From Pseudomonadota bacterium (GTDB lineage: Bacteria > Pseudomonadota > Gammaproteobacteria > Burkholderiales > SHXO01): a DNA stretch of 26,023 bases. The notes under the pieces are model-generated. The model saw only the letters and a program-made list of their open reading frames with translations. It had not been told where the DNA came from and searched no databases. Below, in pieces: positions 7,367 through 14,880 of this stretch (position 1 is its first letter; each line of letters begins with the position of its first letter). A program made the position numbers and the translations under genes. The stretch covers positions 1 through 26,023 of the forward strand of contig JAEZCG010000233.1 in NCBI GenBank assembly GCA_023430065.1, in the 5' to 3' direction.

Positions 7367-8077
7367 GTGGAAGCAGCATTGAACGCGGCGAGCGGGACCC
7401 GGACGGGACTTGCCGGCGTCTTCGTCAGCGTCGTGCAACGCGATCTGCTGCTGGCAGTGCGCAGGCGCGCCGATGTCCTCACCAGTTTCTTCTTCTTCAT
7501 CATCGTCGTGAGCCTGTTTCCACTGGGCATAGGGCCGGAACCGAACACGCTGCGCGAGATCGCCCCCGGCGTCGTCTGGGTGGCTGCGCTGCTCGCCTCG
7601 ATGCTCGCGTTGCAGCGCCTGTTCGCCGGCGATTACGCCGACGGCACACTCGAACAACTGGTGTTGTCGGCGCAGCCGCTCACCGTGCTGGTGCTGGGCA
7701 AGATCGTCGCGCACTGGCTCGTCACCGGGATTCCGCTGGTCCTGATCGCGCCGTTGCTCGGTCTGCAGTTCGACCTTCCGGCCGACGCCCTGGGGGTGAT
7801 GACGGCCGGGCTGCTCCTCGGCACGCCGGTTCTGTCTCTGCTCGGTGCGATCGGCGCGGCGCTCACGCTCGGCGTGCGCGGGGCCGGCGGTCTGGTTGCG
7901 CTGCTGGTCCTGCCGCTGTACATCCCGGTCCTCATCTTCGGCGCCGGCGCCGTTGCGGCGGCGGTGTCCGGCCAGTCGGCGGAGGGGCACATGTCCCTGC
8001 TTGCGGCATTCCTGCTGTTTTCCCTGGTCGCGGCGCCGTGGGCGACCGCCGCCGCCATCCGGATCGCGGTGGAGTAG
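7367..8077 (+). CDS. ccmB: Heme exporter membrane protein CcmB
   Basis: 236 aa, starting at GTG 7367 with a GAGAG sequence just upstream. The protein has an N-terminal VVQRDLLLAVRRRADVLTSFFFF segment entering the membrane and about six hydrophobic helices, with the family-typical LQRLFAGDYADGTLEQL stretch between the second and third. It is the permease partner of CcmA in the inner membrane. Its stop is four bases before the ccmC ATG, and the sequence around that stop supplies the ccmC ribosome binding site. Confidence 0.95.
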   Translation: MEAALNAASGTRTGLAGVFVSVVQRDLLLAVRRRADVLTSFFFFIIVVSLFPLGIGPEPNTLREIAPGVVWVAALLASMLALQRLFAGDYADGTLEQLVLSAQPLTVLVLGKIVAHWLVTGIPLVLIAPLLGLQFDLPADALGVMTAGLLLGTPVLSLLGAIGAALTLGVRGAGGLVALLVLPLYIPVLIFGAGAVAAAVSGQSAEGHMSLLAAFLLFSLVAAPWATAAAIRIAVE

Positions 8078-8081
8078 GCGG

Positions 8082-8837
8082 ATGGGGCTCAACCTCTGGC
8101 GCTTCGCTTCGCCGCAGGTCATCTACCCGATCGCGGGCCGCATGGCCCCGCTGTTCATGGCCGCGGCCGTGGTGCTCACGGTGGTCGGGCTGTATATCGG
8201 GTTCTTCGTCGCGCCGACCGATTTCCAGCAGGGCGAGTCCTACCGCATCATCTTCATCCATGTGCCTGCGGCATGGATGTCGATGTTCATCTATCTCGTC
8301 ATGGCATTCTGGTGCGCGGTAGGCCTCATCATGAACACCCGCCTGTCGTTCATGATGGCGCTGGCGCTGGCGCCCACCGGTGCGCTGATGACCTTCATCG
8401 CGCTGTGGAGCGGGGCGCTGTGGGGCAAGCCGACCTGGGGCACGTGGTGGGTGTGGGATGCGCGCCTGACCTCCGAGCTGATCCTGCTGTTCCTGTACAT
8501 CGGCTTCATGTCGCTGCACGCCGCGATCGACGACGTGCGGCGCGCGGATCGGGCGGCAGGGCTGCTCGCACTGGTCGGCGTGGTCAACGTCCCCATCATC
8601 TACTTCTCGGTGCAGTGGTGGAACACCCTGCACCAGGGCGCCTCGGTGAGTCTGACGCGTGCGCCTTCCATGGCGACGGTCATGCTGGCCGGCATGCTGG
8701 TGATGTCGCTCGCGGCGTGGATGTACAGCATTGCGGCAAGCCTGTTGCGACTGCGCATCATCATCCTGGAGCGCGAAGCCGGTGCCGACTGGGTGCGGGA
8801 ACGCTTCGCAGCGAGGGCGCAAGAGGTCGACGCATGA
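8082..8837 (+). CDS. ccmC: Heme handling protein CcmC
   Basis: 251 aa. Six-helix inner-membrane protein of the heme handling (HHP/WWD) family that loads heme onto CcmE. It shows the tryptophan-rich periplasmic motif WGTWWVWDARLTS (W122, W123, W125, D126) and the two heme-ligand histidines H60 (FIHVPAAW) and H184 (NTLHQG) on flanking loops. ATG 8082 is chosen because the protein begins MGLNLWRFASP and GGAGTAGG precedes it; the frame is open upstream within ccmB but that part is a shadow. The stop overlaps the ccmD start as ATGA. Confidence 0.96.
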   Translation: MGLNLWRFASPQVIYPIAGRMAPLFMAAAVVLTVVGLYIGFFVAPTDFQQGESYRIIFIHVPAAWMSMFIYLVMAFWCAVGLIMNTRLSFMMALALAPTGALMTFIALWSGALWGKPTWGTWWVWDARLTSELILLFLYIGFMSLHAAIDDVRRADRAAGLLALVGVVNVPIIYFSVQWWNTLHQGASVSLTRAPSMATVMLAGMLVMSLAAWMYSIAASLLRLRIIILEREAGADWVRERFAARAQEVDA

Positions 8838-9013
8838 GCTGGGGAAGCGCGGCGGAATTCTTTGCCATGGGCGGCTATGCCTCGTTCGTGTGGGGATCGT
8901 ACGCCGTCAGCGCGATCGTCATCGCCGTCGAGCTGGTGGTGCTCGTCCGCCGCAGACGAACTTGCCTGCGCCGCATCAGTCGTAGCATGAGACCGGAGAA
9001 AAATCCCTCATGA
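8834..9013 (+). CDS. ccmD: Small membrane protein CcmD
   Basis: 59 aa. The ATG overlaps the ccmC stop (ATGA at 8834-8837), and the gene ends in the ATGA that starts ccmE. It has the CcmD layout: a short N-terminal stretch with [14 protein letters not shown], one membrane helix (about residues 19-34) and a basic cytoplasmic tail ([12 protein letters not shown]). CcmD stabilises the CcmC-CcmE heme complex and aids release of holo-CcmE. Identification rests on position, size and this pattern. Confidence 0.93.
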   Translation: MSWGSAAEFFAMGGYASFVWGSYAVSAIVIAVELVVLVRRRRTCLRRISRSMRPEKNPS

Positions 9014-9483
9014 AACCCAGACACAAGCGCATGGCGCTGATCGTGGCAGGGCTTGCTGCGCTCGGCGGTGCTGCCGCATTCGTGCTCAACGCATTCCAGA
9101 GCAACCTGGTGTTCTTCTACAGCCCATCCCAGGTTGCGGCGCAGGAGGCCCCCGCCGGCAAGCCGTTCCGGATCGGTGGGCTGGTGCAGGCGGGAAGCTT
9201 GCAGCGGGAGGCGGACGGCGTGACGGTCCGTTTCGCCGTCACCGATACGGCCAACACCATCCCGGTCGCCTACAAGGGCATCCTTCCCGACCTGTTCAAG
9301 GAAGGCAAGGGCGTGGTCGCACAGGGCGAGATCGGTGCCGACGGGGTGTTCCGGGCGAAAGAGGTGCTGGCCAAGCACGACGAGAATTACATGCCGCCGG
9401 AAGCGGCCGAAGCCGTGGAGCGTGCGCACAAGGCCATCCAGGCATCGCAGAAGACGCTGGTGCAGTCAGGGACCGGCAACTAG
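9010..9483 (+). CDS. ccmE: Cytochrome c-type biogenesis heme chaperone CcmE
   Basis: 157 aa. One N-terminal membrane anchor (about 8-28) is followed by the OB-fold periplasmic domain ([42 protein letters not shown]). H123 in [12 protein letters not shown] is the histidine that binds heme covalently, with Y127 as the conserved tyrosine ligand, so this is the standard HxxxY type. It carries heme from CcmC to the CcmF/H ligase. It starts within the ccmD stop and ends 37 bp before ccmF. Confidence 0.97.
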   Translation: MKPRHKRMALIVAGLAALGGAAAFVLNAFQSNLVFFYSPSQVAAQEAPAGKPFRIGGLVQAGSLQREADGVTVRFAVTDTANTIPVAYKGILPDLFKEGKGVVAQGEIGADGVFRAKEVLAKHDENYMPPEAAEAVERAHKAIQASQKTLVQSGTGN

Positions 9484-9520
9484 CCCAACCGCAGGCCCAC
9501 TCCACGCACCCAGCTCCCAA

Positions 9521-11524
9521 ATGATTCCCGAACTCGGCCACTTCGCTCTCATCGTCGCCCTGTGCATCGCGGCCGTGCAGGCGCTCGTTCCCCTGCTGGG
9601 CAGCTTCCGGGGCGACGTGCGCTGGATGGCGGTGGCGCGGCCTGCCGCGCAGGGCCAGTTCGTGTTCATCGCGATCGCCTTCGGAAGCCTGGCGTGGTCC
9701 TTCGTCGCGAACGATTTCTCCGTGCTCAACGTGGCGAGCAACTCCAACAGCAGCCTGCCGGCGCACTATCGCTTCGCGGCCACCTGGGGCAGCCACGAGG
9801 GCTCGTTGCTGCTGTGGGTATTCATGCTCGCGCTGTGGTCGCTCGCGGTGAGCGTGTTCAGCCGCCAGCTTCCGCAGGAGATGCTGGCCCGGGTGCTGTC
9901 GGTGATGGGCATGATCGCCATCGGATTCCTGCTGTTCATGCTGCTCACGTCGAATCCCTTCGAGCGCCTGCTGCCGGCAGCGGCGGACGGACGTGATCTT
10001 AATCCTCTGCTGCAGGACCCCGGCATGGTCATCCACCCGCCCATGCTGTACATGGGCTACGTGGGCATGTCCGTGGTGTTCGCGTTCGCCGTCGCCGCCC
10101 TCATCAGCGGCCGGCTCGATGCGGCCTGGGCGCGCTGGTCGCGTCCCTGGACGACCACTGCCTGGGCGTTCCTCACCGTCGGAATCTGCCTCGGCAGTGC
10201 CTGGGCCTACTACGAACTGGGATGGGGCGGATGGTGGTTCTGGGATCCGGTGGAGAACGCCTCGTTCATGCCCTGGCTGGTGGCGACCGCCCTCGTGCAT
10301 TCGCTTGCCGTGACCGAGAAGCGCGGCGGGTTCAAGATCTGGACCGTGCTGCTCGCGATCATCGCGTTCTCCCTCTCGCTGCTCGGCACGTTCCTGGTGA
10401 GGTCGGGGGTGATCACCTCGGTGCATGCGTTCGCGACCGACCCTGCGCGCGGCATCTTCATCCTGGGCTTTCTGGTCGTCGTGATCGGTGCCTCGCTGCT
10501 GCTGTTCGCGTGGCGCGCGCCGACCGTGGGCGTCGGCGGCCGGTTCGAGCTCGTCTCGCGCGAGTCGATGCTGCTGACCAACAACGTGCTGCTCCTGGTC
10601 GCGGCGGGCGCCGTGTTGCTCGGCACACTCTATCCGCTGTTCCTGGATGCGTTGGGACTGGGCAAGTTGTCGGTGGGGCCGCCTTACTTCGATGCGGTGT
10701 TCTTGCCGCTGATGGCGCCCGCGCTGTTCCTGATGGGGGTCGGCCCCATCGCACGCTGGAAGGAGGCGAAGTTGCCCGATCTCGCCGTGCGGCTGCGCTG
10801 GGCGTTGGCGGTGGCCGTGCTGTGCGCCATTCTGCTGCCCTACCTGTACGGCAGGTGGACCCCGATGATCGCGCTCGGGCTGCTGCTCGCGGTCTGGATC
10901 ATCGCCGCCGGCTTCGTCAACCTGCGCGAGCGGCTGGTGCAGTTGAAGGCGGGTGGGACGCGCTCGCTGAGCACGCGCCTGCGCAGCCTGCCGCGGGGCT
11001 ATTGGGGCATGCTGCTGGCGCACTTCGGGATGGGCGTGTTCATCGTCGGGGTGACGATGGTGCGCGGCTACGAGACCGAGAAGGACGTGAAGATGATGAT
11101 CGGCGACACCGTCGAGGTGGGCGGATACGTCTTCAGGCTCGAGGGGCTCGACCGCATCCAGGGCCCGAACTACGAATCCACGCGCGGACACGTGTCGGCG
11201 ACGAAGAACGGCCGGCAGGTCGCGCTGCTGCAGCCGGAGAAGCGCTTCTACCCGGTGCAGCAGATGCCGATGACCGAGGCCGACATGGATTCCGGCTTCA
11301 CCCGCGATCTGTACGTGTCGCTGGGCGAGCCCGTGGGCGATGGGTCGTGGGTGGTGCGGGTCTATCACAAACCCTTCATCGACTGGATCTGGGGCGGCTG
11401 CTTTCTCATGGCCATCGGCGGCATCGTCGCCGTCAGCGATCGTCGCTATCGGTTGGCGTACCGGCAGCGGGGCGCGGCGAGCGCCGAGCGTGCACCTGCG
11501 CCGCTCCCGGCGACCGCCGGATGA
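9521..11524 (+). CDS. ccmF: Cytochrome c heme lyase subunit CcmF
   Basis: 667 aa from ATG 9521 (MIPELGHFALIVAL, the normal CcmF beginning). It is a large inner-membrane protein with many helices. Seen are H172 in VIHPPMLYMGY, the WWD motif WGGWWFWDPVENASFMPW beginning about residue 235, the following LVHSLAV histidine, and the FLVRSGVITSVHAFA segment. CcmF takes heme from CcmE and, with CcmH and CcmI, attaches it to apocytochrome CXXCH sites. No clear Shine-Dalgarno precedes the start, unlike most genes of this operon. The stop overlaps a mini-ORF as ATGA. Confidence 0.97.
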   Translation: MIPELGHFALIVALCIAAVQALVPLLGSFRGDVRWMAVARPAAQGQFVFIAIAFGSLAWSFVANDFSVLNVASNSNSSLPAHYRFAATWGSHEGSLLLWVFMLALWSLAVSVFSRQLPQEMLARVLSVMGMIAIGFLLFMLLTSNPFERLLPAAADGRDLNPLLQDPGMVIHPPMLYMGYVGMSVVFAFAVAALISGRLDAAWARWSRPWTTTAWAFLTVGICLGSAWAYYELGWGGWWFWDPVENASFMPWLVATALVHSLAVTEKRGGFKIWTVLLAIIAFSLSLLGTFLVRSGVITSVHAFATDPARGIFILGFLVVVIGASLLLFAWRAPTVGVGGRFELVSRESMLLTNNVLLLVAAGAVLLGTLYPLFLDALGLGKLSVGPPYFDAVFLPLMAPALFLMGVGPIARWKEAKLPDLAVRLRWALAVAVLCAILLPYLYGRWTPMIALGLLLAVWIIAAGFVNLRERLVQLKAGGTRSLSTRLRSLPRGYWGMLLAHFGMGVFIVGVTMVRGYETEKDVKMMIGDTVEVGGYVFRLEGLDRIQGPNYESTRGHVSATKNGRQVALLQPEKRFYPVQQMPMTEADMDSGFTRDLYVSLGEPVGDGSWVVRVYHKPFIDWIWGGCFLMAIGGIVAVSDRRYRLAYRQRGAASAERAPAPLPATAG

Positions 11525-11580
11525 TTCTGCACACGATGCCGGCCCCGACACCGCGGCGATCGGAGGCGAGCAGCCGGTGA
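11521..11580 (+). CDS. 19-codon mini-ORF bridging ccmF and ccmG
   Basis: The ATG at 11521 overlaps the ccmF stop (ATGA) and the stop at 11578-11580 overlaps the ccmG GTG start (GTGA). It encodes 19 residues, MILHTMPAPTPRRSEASSR, with no recognisable domain. It could carry terminating ccmF ribosomes to ccmG, which has its own GGAGG, or the two overlaps may be chance. I know of no such peptide in ccm operons, so the coding claim is tentative. Confidence 0.3.
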   Translation: MILHTMPAPTPRRSEASSR

Positions 11581-12101
11581 CCCGCTTCCTGCTTCCGCTC
11601 GGGGTGTTCGTGGTACTGGTCGTCTTCCTCGGCATCGGCCTGAACCTCAAGCCGCGCGAGGTGCCCTCGCCGCTGATCGACAAGCCCGCTCCGGCGTTCA
11701 GCCTGGCCCGGCTGGATGACCCCTCGACCAGCGTGACGCTCGAGTCCATGCGCGGCCAGGTGTGGATTCTCAACGTATGGGCGTCGTGGTGCGTGGCCTG
11801 TCTCGACGAGCATCCGCACCTGGTGGAGTTCGCACGGCGGGATCTGGTGCCTCTGTATGGCCTGAACTACAAGGACCAGCCGGATGCCGCGCGCGCGTGG
11901 CTCGGCAAGCACGGCAACCCCTATGACGTGTCGATGGTCGACGGCGACGGCCGTGTGGGCATCGATTTCGGCGTGTATGGCGTTCCCGAGACCTTCGTCA
12001 TCGACCGGCAGGGTGTGATCCGCTACAAGCACATCGGTCCCGTCACCCCCGACGTGCTGCAGAACACCATCGTGCCGCTGGTGCAGCGGCTGCAGTCGTG
12101 A
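11577..12101 (+). CDS. ccmG: Thiol:disulfide interchange protein CcmG/DsbE
   Basis: 174 aa from GTG 11577, with GGAGG (11562-11566) ten bases upstream. One N-terminal membrane anchor (about 5-22) is followed by a periplasmic thioredoxin fold. The active site is WCVAC (C72, C75) after VWILNVWAS, and the cis-proline region reads GVYGVPETFVID. CcmG keeps the apocytochrome CXXCH cysteines (and CcmH) reduced so that heme can be attached. The stop overlaps the ccmH start as GTGA. Confidence 0.96.
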   Translation: MTRFLLPLGVFVVLVVFLGIGLNLKPREVPSPLIDKPAPAFSLARLDDPSTSVTLESMRGQVWILNVWASWCVACLDEHPHLVEFARRDLVPLYGLNYKDQPDAARAWLGKHGNPYDVSMVDGDGRVGIDFGVYGVPETFVIDRQGVIRYKHIGPVTPDVLQNTIVPLVQRLQS

Positions 12102-12580
12102 ACGTTCGCGCCATGCTGCTGCTGTTCGTGCTTCTGACGCCCGGCGGGCCGGCGCTGGCGGAGGAAGCCGCCCCCGTCGGCGATCCCGCCGTCGAGCAGC
12201 GGCTCAAGGCCTTGTCCCAGGAGCTGCGCTGCCTGGTGTGCCAGAACCAGTCGCTGGCGGACTCGGACGCGGACCTGGCCGTCGATCTGCGCAATCAGGT
12301 GCGCGAACAGATTGCCGCCGGAAAGACCGACGTCGAGATCCGCACCTGGCTCACCGACCGCTACGGCGATTTCGTGCTCTACCGTCCGCCGCTGAAGACC
12401 ACCACCCTGATGCTCTGGCTCGGTCCGGCGATCCTGTTCGTGGCAGCGCTGAGCGCGCTGTTCCTGACGATCAGACGGCGACGGCGTGAGGCGTCCGCCC
12501 CGGATGTGCCGTTGACGGAGGCCGAGCGCCGGCGCGCCGAGGCGCTTCTGTCGGTCGACGACGGTGAGGCGCGGCAATGA
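12098..12580 (+). CDS. ccmH: Cytochrome c-type biogenesis protein CcmH
   Basis: 160 aa, starting at GTG 12098 within the ccmG stop. A signal peptide ends near ALA-EE at residue 21, the periplasmic domain has the redox motif LRCLVCQNQS (C45, C48), and one membrane helix follows at about 104-125. This is the short CcmH (CcmL) form; the TPR part found fused in E. coli CcmH is the separate CcmI here. It reduces apocytochrome c and joins the CcmF heme ligation complex. The stop overlaps the ccmI ATG (ATGA). Confidence 0.95.
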   Translation: MNVRAMLLLFVLLTPGGPALAEEAAPVGDPAVEQRLKALSQELRCLVCQNQSLADSDADLAVDLRNQVREQIAAGKTDVEIRTWLTDRYGDFVLYRPPLKTTTLMLWLGPAILFVAALSALFLTIRRRRREASAPDVPLTEAERRRAEALLSVDDGEARQ

Positions 12581-13791
12581 CTCTGTTCGGCATCGTCGCG
12601 GCAGTGTTCGTGCTGGTCGCGCTCGCGTTCCTGCTGCGTCCGCTGCTGCGTGCTTCCTCGCGTGGGTCGGCGACGGCGCAGGCGGTGAACCTGGCCATCT
12701 ATCGCGACCAGTTCGCCGAACTGGAGCGCGATCTCAAGCTCGGCACGCTGGACAATGCGCAGTACGAGGCGGCGCGCGTGGAGTTGCAGAAGCGCATGCT
12801 GCAGGAAGCCGGCGACGGGACCTGCCGTGCCGTCGAGGTCGGGCGCGCAAGCAAGGCGGCGGCACTGCTCATCGCGCTCGCAGTCCCGGCTGTCGCTGCC
12901 GTCCTGTACGGCCTGCTCGGCCAGCCGGAAGGCATCGGCGTGGCCAGGCAGTCGCTACCGGACAGCGCACCGGTGTCCCCCGAGGACTTCCAGGCGATGA
13001 CCGAGCAGCTCGCCGAGCGCATGCGCCAGAATCCGAATGATGCGCTCGGGTGGGTGATGCTGGGGCGCGCCTACAAGGCGCTGGAGCGCTATCCGGATGC
13101 GGTTATGGCCCTGGAGAAGGCGTATGCGCTGCAGCCGGCCGAGGCCGAGGTCATGGTGGAGTACGCCGAGGCGCTGGCGCAGGCGAGCGGCAGCCTGCAG
13201 GGGCGGCCGCGTGAACTTCTCGGCAAGGCGCTCGCCATCACGCCCAACGATGCCAAGGCGCTGACCATGGCCGGTGGCGCGGCCTTCGAGGCGCAGGAGT
13301 ACGCGCGCGCGATCGCCTACTGGGAAAAGCTCTCGATCCAGGTGCCGGAGGATTCGGAACTGGCCAAGGCGTTGGCCAGCGGGATCGAGCGCGCGCGCGC
13401 GCTGCAGGCGGACGAACAGGCGCCGAAGCGCACTGCCGCCTCCGGTGACGGCGAGATCCGCGGGCGCGTCGACATCGCCGCCACGCTACGCGACAACGCG
13501 GCTCCGAACGACACCGTCTTCATCTTCGCGCGCGCCGCGCAGGGTCCGCGGATGCCGATTGCGATCGTGCGCAAGCAGGTGAAGGATCTTCCCGCGGAAT
13601 TCATCCTCGACGATGCCTCGTCCATGGGCGGACAGACGAAACTCTCCACTGCAGGCGAGGTGATCGTGACTGCGCGCGTTTCGCGCAGCGGCAGCGCCAC
13701 GCCGGCAGCCGGCGATCTGCAGGGCGAGAGCCAGGCGTTGATGCCCGGCGCGCAGGAGGTGTCGATCACCATCGACGAGGTGGTGCAATGA
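12577..13791 (+). CDS. ccmI: Cytochrome c-type biogenesis protein CcmI (TPR)
   Basis: 404 aa. Two membrane helices (about 3-22 and 90-112) flank a cytoplasmic loop with the family AIYRDQFAELERDLKLGTL sequence. A TPR region follows (about 145-260; for example NPNDALGWVMLGRAYKALERYPDAVMALEKAYAL), then a C-terminal periplasmic domain (about 290-404, RGRVDIAATL to ITIDEVVQ). CcmI binds apocytochrome C-termini and presents them to the CcmF/H ligase. It starts in the ccmH stop and its own stop overlaps the mltB start. Confidence 0.93.
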   Translation: MTLFGIVAAVFVLVALAFLLRPLLRASSRGSATAQAVNLAIYRDQFAELERDLKLGTLDNAQYEAARVELQKRMLQEAGDGTCRAVEVGRASKAAALLIALAVPAVAAVLYGLLGQPEGIGVARQSLPDSAPVSPEDFQAMTEQLAERMRQNPNDALGWVMLGRAYKALERYPDAVMALEKAYALQPAEAEVMVEYAEALAQASGSLQGRPRELLGKALAITPNDAKALTMAGGAAFEAQEYARAIAYWEKLSIQVPEDSELAKALASGIERARALQADEQAPKRTAASGDGEIRGRVDIAATLRDNAAPNDTVFIFARAAQGPRMPIAIVRKQVKDLPAEFILDDASSMGGQTKLSTAGEVIVTARVSRSGSATPAAGDLQGESQALMPGAQEVSITIDEVVQ

Positions 13792-14819
13792 CCGTCGCAC
13801 GCCGTCTTGCCGACATCCTGGTGGGGGGGGCACTGGCCGCATCGCTCGCCCTGTACGCCCAGACACCGCCCATCGAGTTTCGCCCGCTTCCAGACCCCGT
13901 GCAGCGCTTCGTCGACCGCATGGTGGGGGCGCACGGCTTCGACCGGGCGGCGCTTCACGATCTGTTCGCCGCGCTCGCGCCGAGCAAGGGCGTACAAAGA
14001 GCCATCTCGGCGCCCAGCACCGCCAGGCCATGGCACGAGTTCAGACCGCTCTTCGTCGATCCGTCCCGGGTCGAGAACGGCGTGAAGTTCTGGAATGCGA
14101 ATGCGGAACTGCTCGCGCGTGCAGAGTCGCAGTTCGGCGTTCCCGCGGCCGTCATCGTGTCCATCATCGGCATCGAGACCCGCTATGGTCGCGTCACGGG
14201 CAGCTTCAGGATCGTGGATGCGCTGTACACGCTCGGCTTCGAAGGAGACAACCGCCCCGAGTTCTTCCGCAGCGAACTCGAGGAGTTCCTCCTGCTCGCT
14301 CGGGAGCAGCGCTGGGACGCGGCGCAGATCAAGGGATCGTATGCCGGCGCGATGGGTTGGCCGCAGTTCATGCCCAGCAGCTATCGGCGTTACACCGTGG
14401 ATTTCGATGCGGACGGACGCGTCGACCTGTGGACGAGCATGGCCGACGTGATCGGCAGCGTGGCGAGCTATCTCGCGCAGTTCGGCTGGAAGACCGGACA
14501 GCCCTTCGCGGTGCAAGTGCAGGTGGAGGGCGACCCCGAGCAACTGCCCGGGATCGGCTACGAGCCCGCGTTCACGGTCGACCAGTGGCGCATGCGCGGC
14601 GTGGACGCACCCGCCGATACGCCCGACGCACTGGCAGGCGGCCTGTTCCGCCTCGACGTCGCGAACGGCGCCGAGTACTGGATCGGGTTCGAGAACTTCT
14701 ATGCGGTCCTGCGCTACAACCGCAGCCGTCACTATGCGATGGCGGTGTGGGAACTGGCGCAGGAGATCAGCGCGGCGCGCGAGCGCTTGCTCGCGGCATC
14801 CGAGCCGGTACTGCGTTGA
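13788..14819 (+). CDS. mltB: Lytic murein transglycosylase B (GH103)
   Basis: 343 aa. MltB cleaves the MurNAc-GlcNAc bond of peptidoglycan to give 1,6-anhydro ends. The GH103 catalytic region is intact: IIGIETRYGR with catalytic E130, then RIVDALYTLGF and GSYAGAMGWPQFMPSSYRRYTVDFDADGRVDLW. An N-terminal signal sequence is present (about 1-24), but the protein contains no cysteine, so unlike E. coli MltB it is not a lipoprotein and is probably free in the periplasm. The ATG overlaps the ccmI stop (ATGA), implying co-translation with the ccm operon, an unexpected pairing. A run of eight G (13823-13830) lies in the signal peptide coding part. It converges with mutS. Confidence 0.94.
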   Translation: MTVARRLADILVGGALAASLALYAQTPPIEFRPLPDPVQRFVDRMVGAHGFDRAALHDLFAALAPSKGVQRAISAPSTARPWHEFRPLFVDPSRVENGVKFWNANAELLARAESQFGVPAAVIVSIIGIETRYGRVTGSFRIVDALYTLGFEGDNRPEFFRSELEEFLLLAREQRWDAAQIKGSYAGAMGWPQFMPSSYRRYTVDFDADGRVDLWTSMADVIGSVASYLAQFGWKTGQPFAVQVQVEGDPEQLPGIGYEPAFTVDQWRMRGVDAPADTPDALAGGLFRLDVANGAEYWIGFENFYAVLRYNRSRHYAMAVWELAQEISAARERLLAASEPVLR

Positions 14820-14880
14820 GCGTTGGGGAGGTGGGGCGCGAGGCGCAGCCGTGCGAGCTTGCACCCTGGGACGACGCGCC

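Noticed and set aside
9296..11773. A very long open frame (over 800 codons) on the minus strand opposite ccmE, ccmF and ccmG
   Set aside because: Its translation is a low-complexity mix of His, Arg, Gln and Asp without domains, as expected for the antisense of a high-GC coding strand; the plus-strand frames are clear Ccm proteins.
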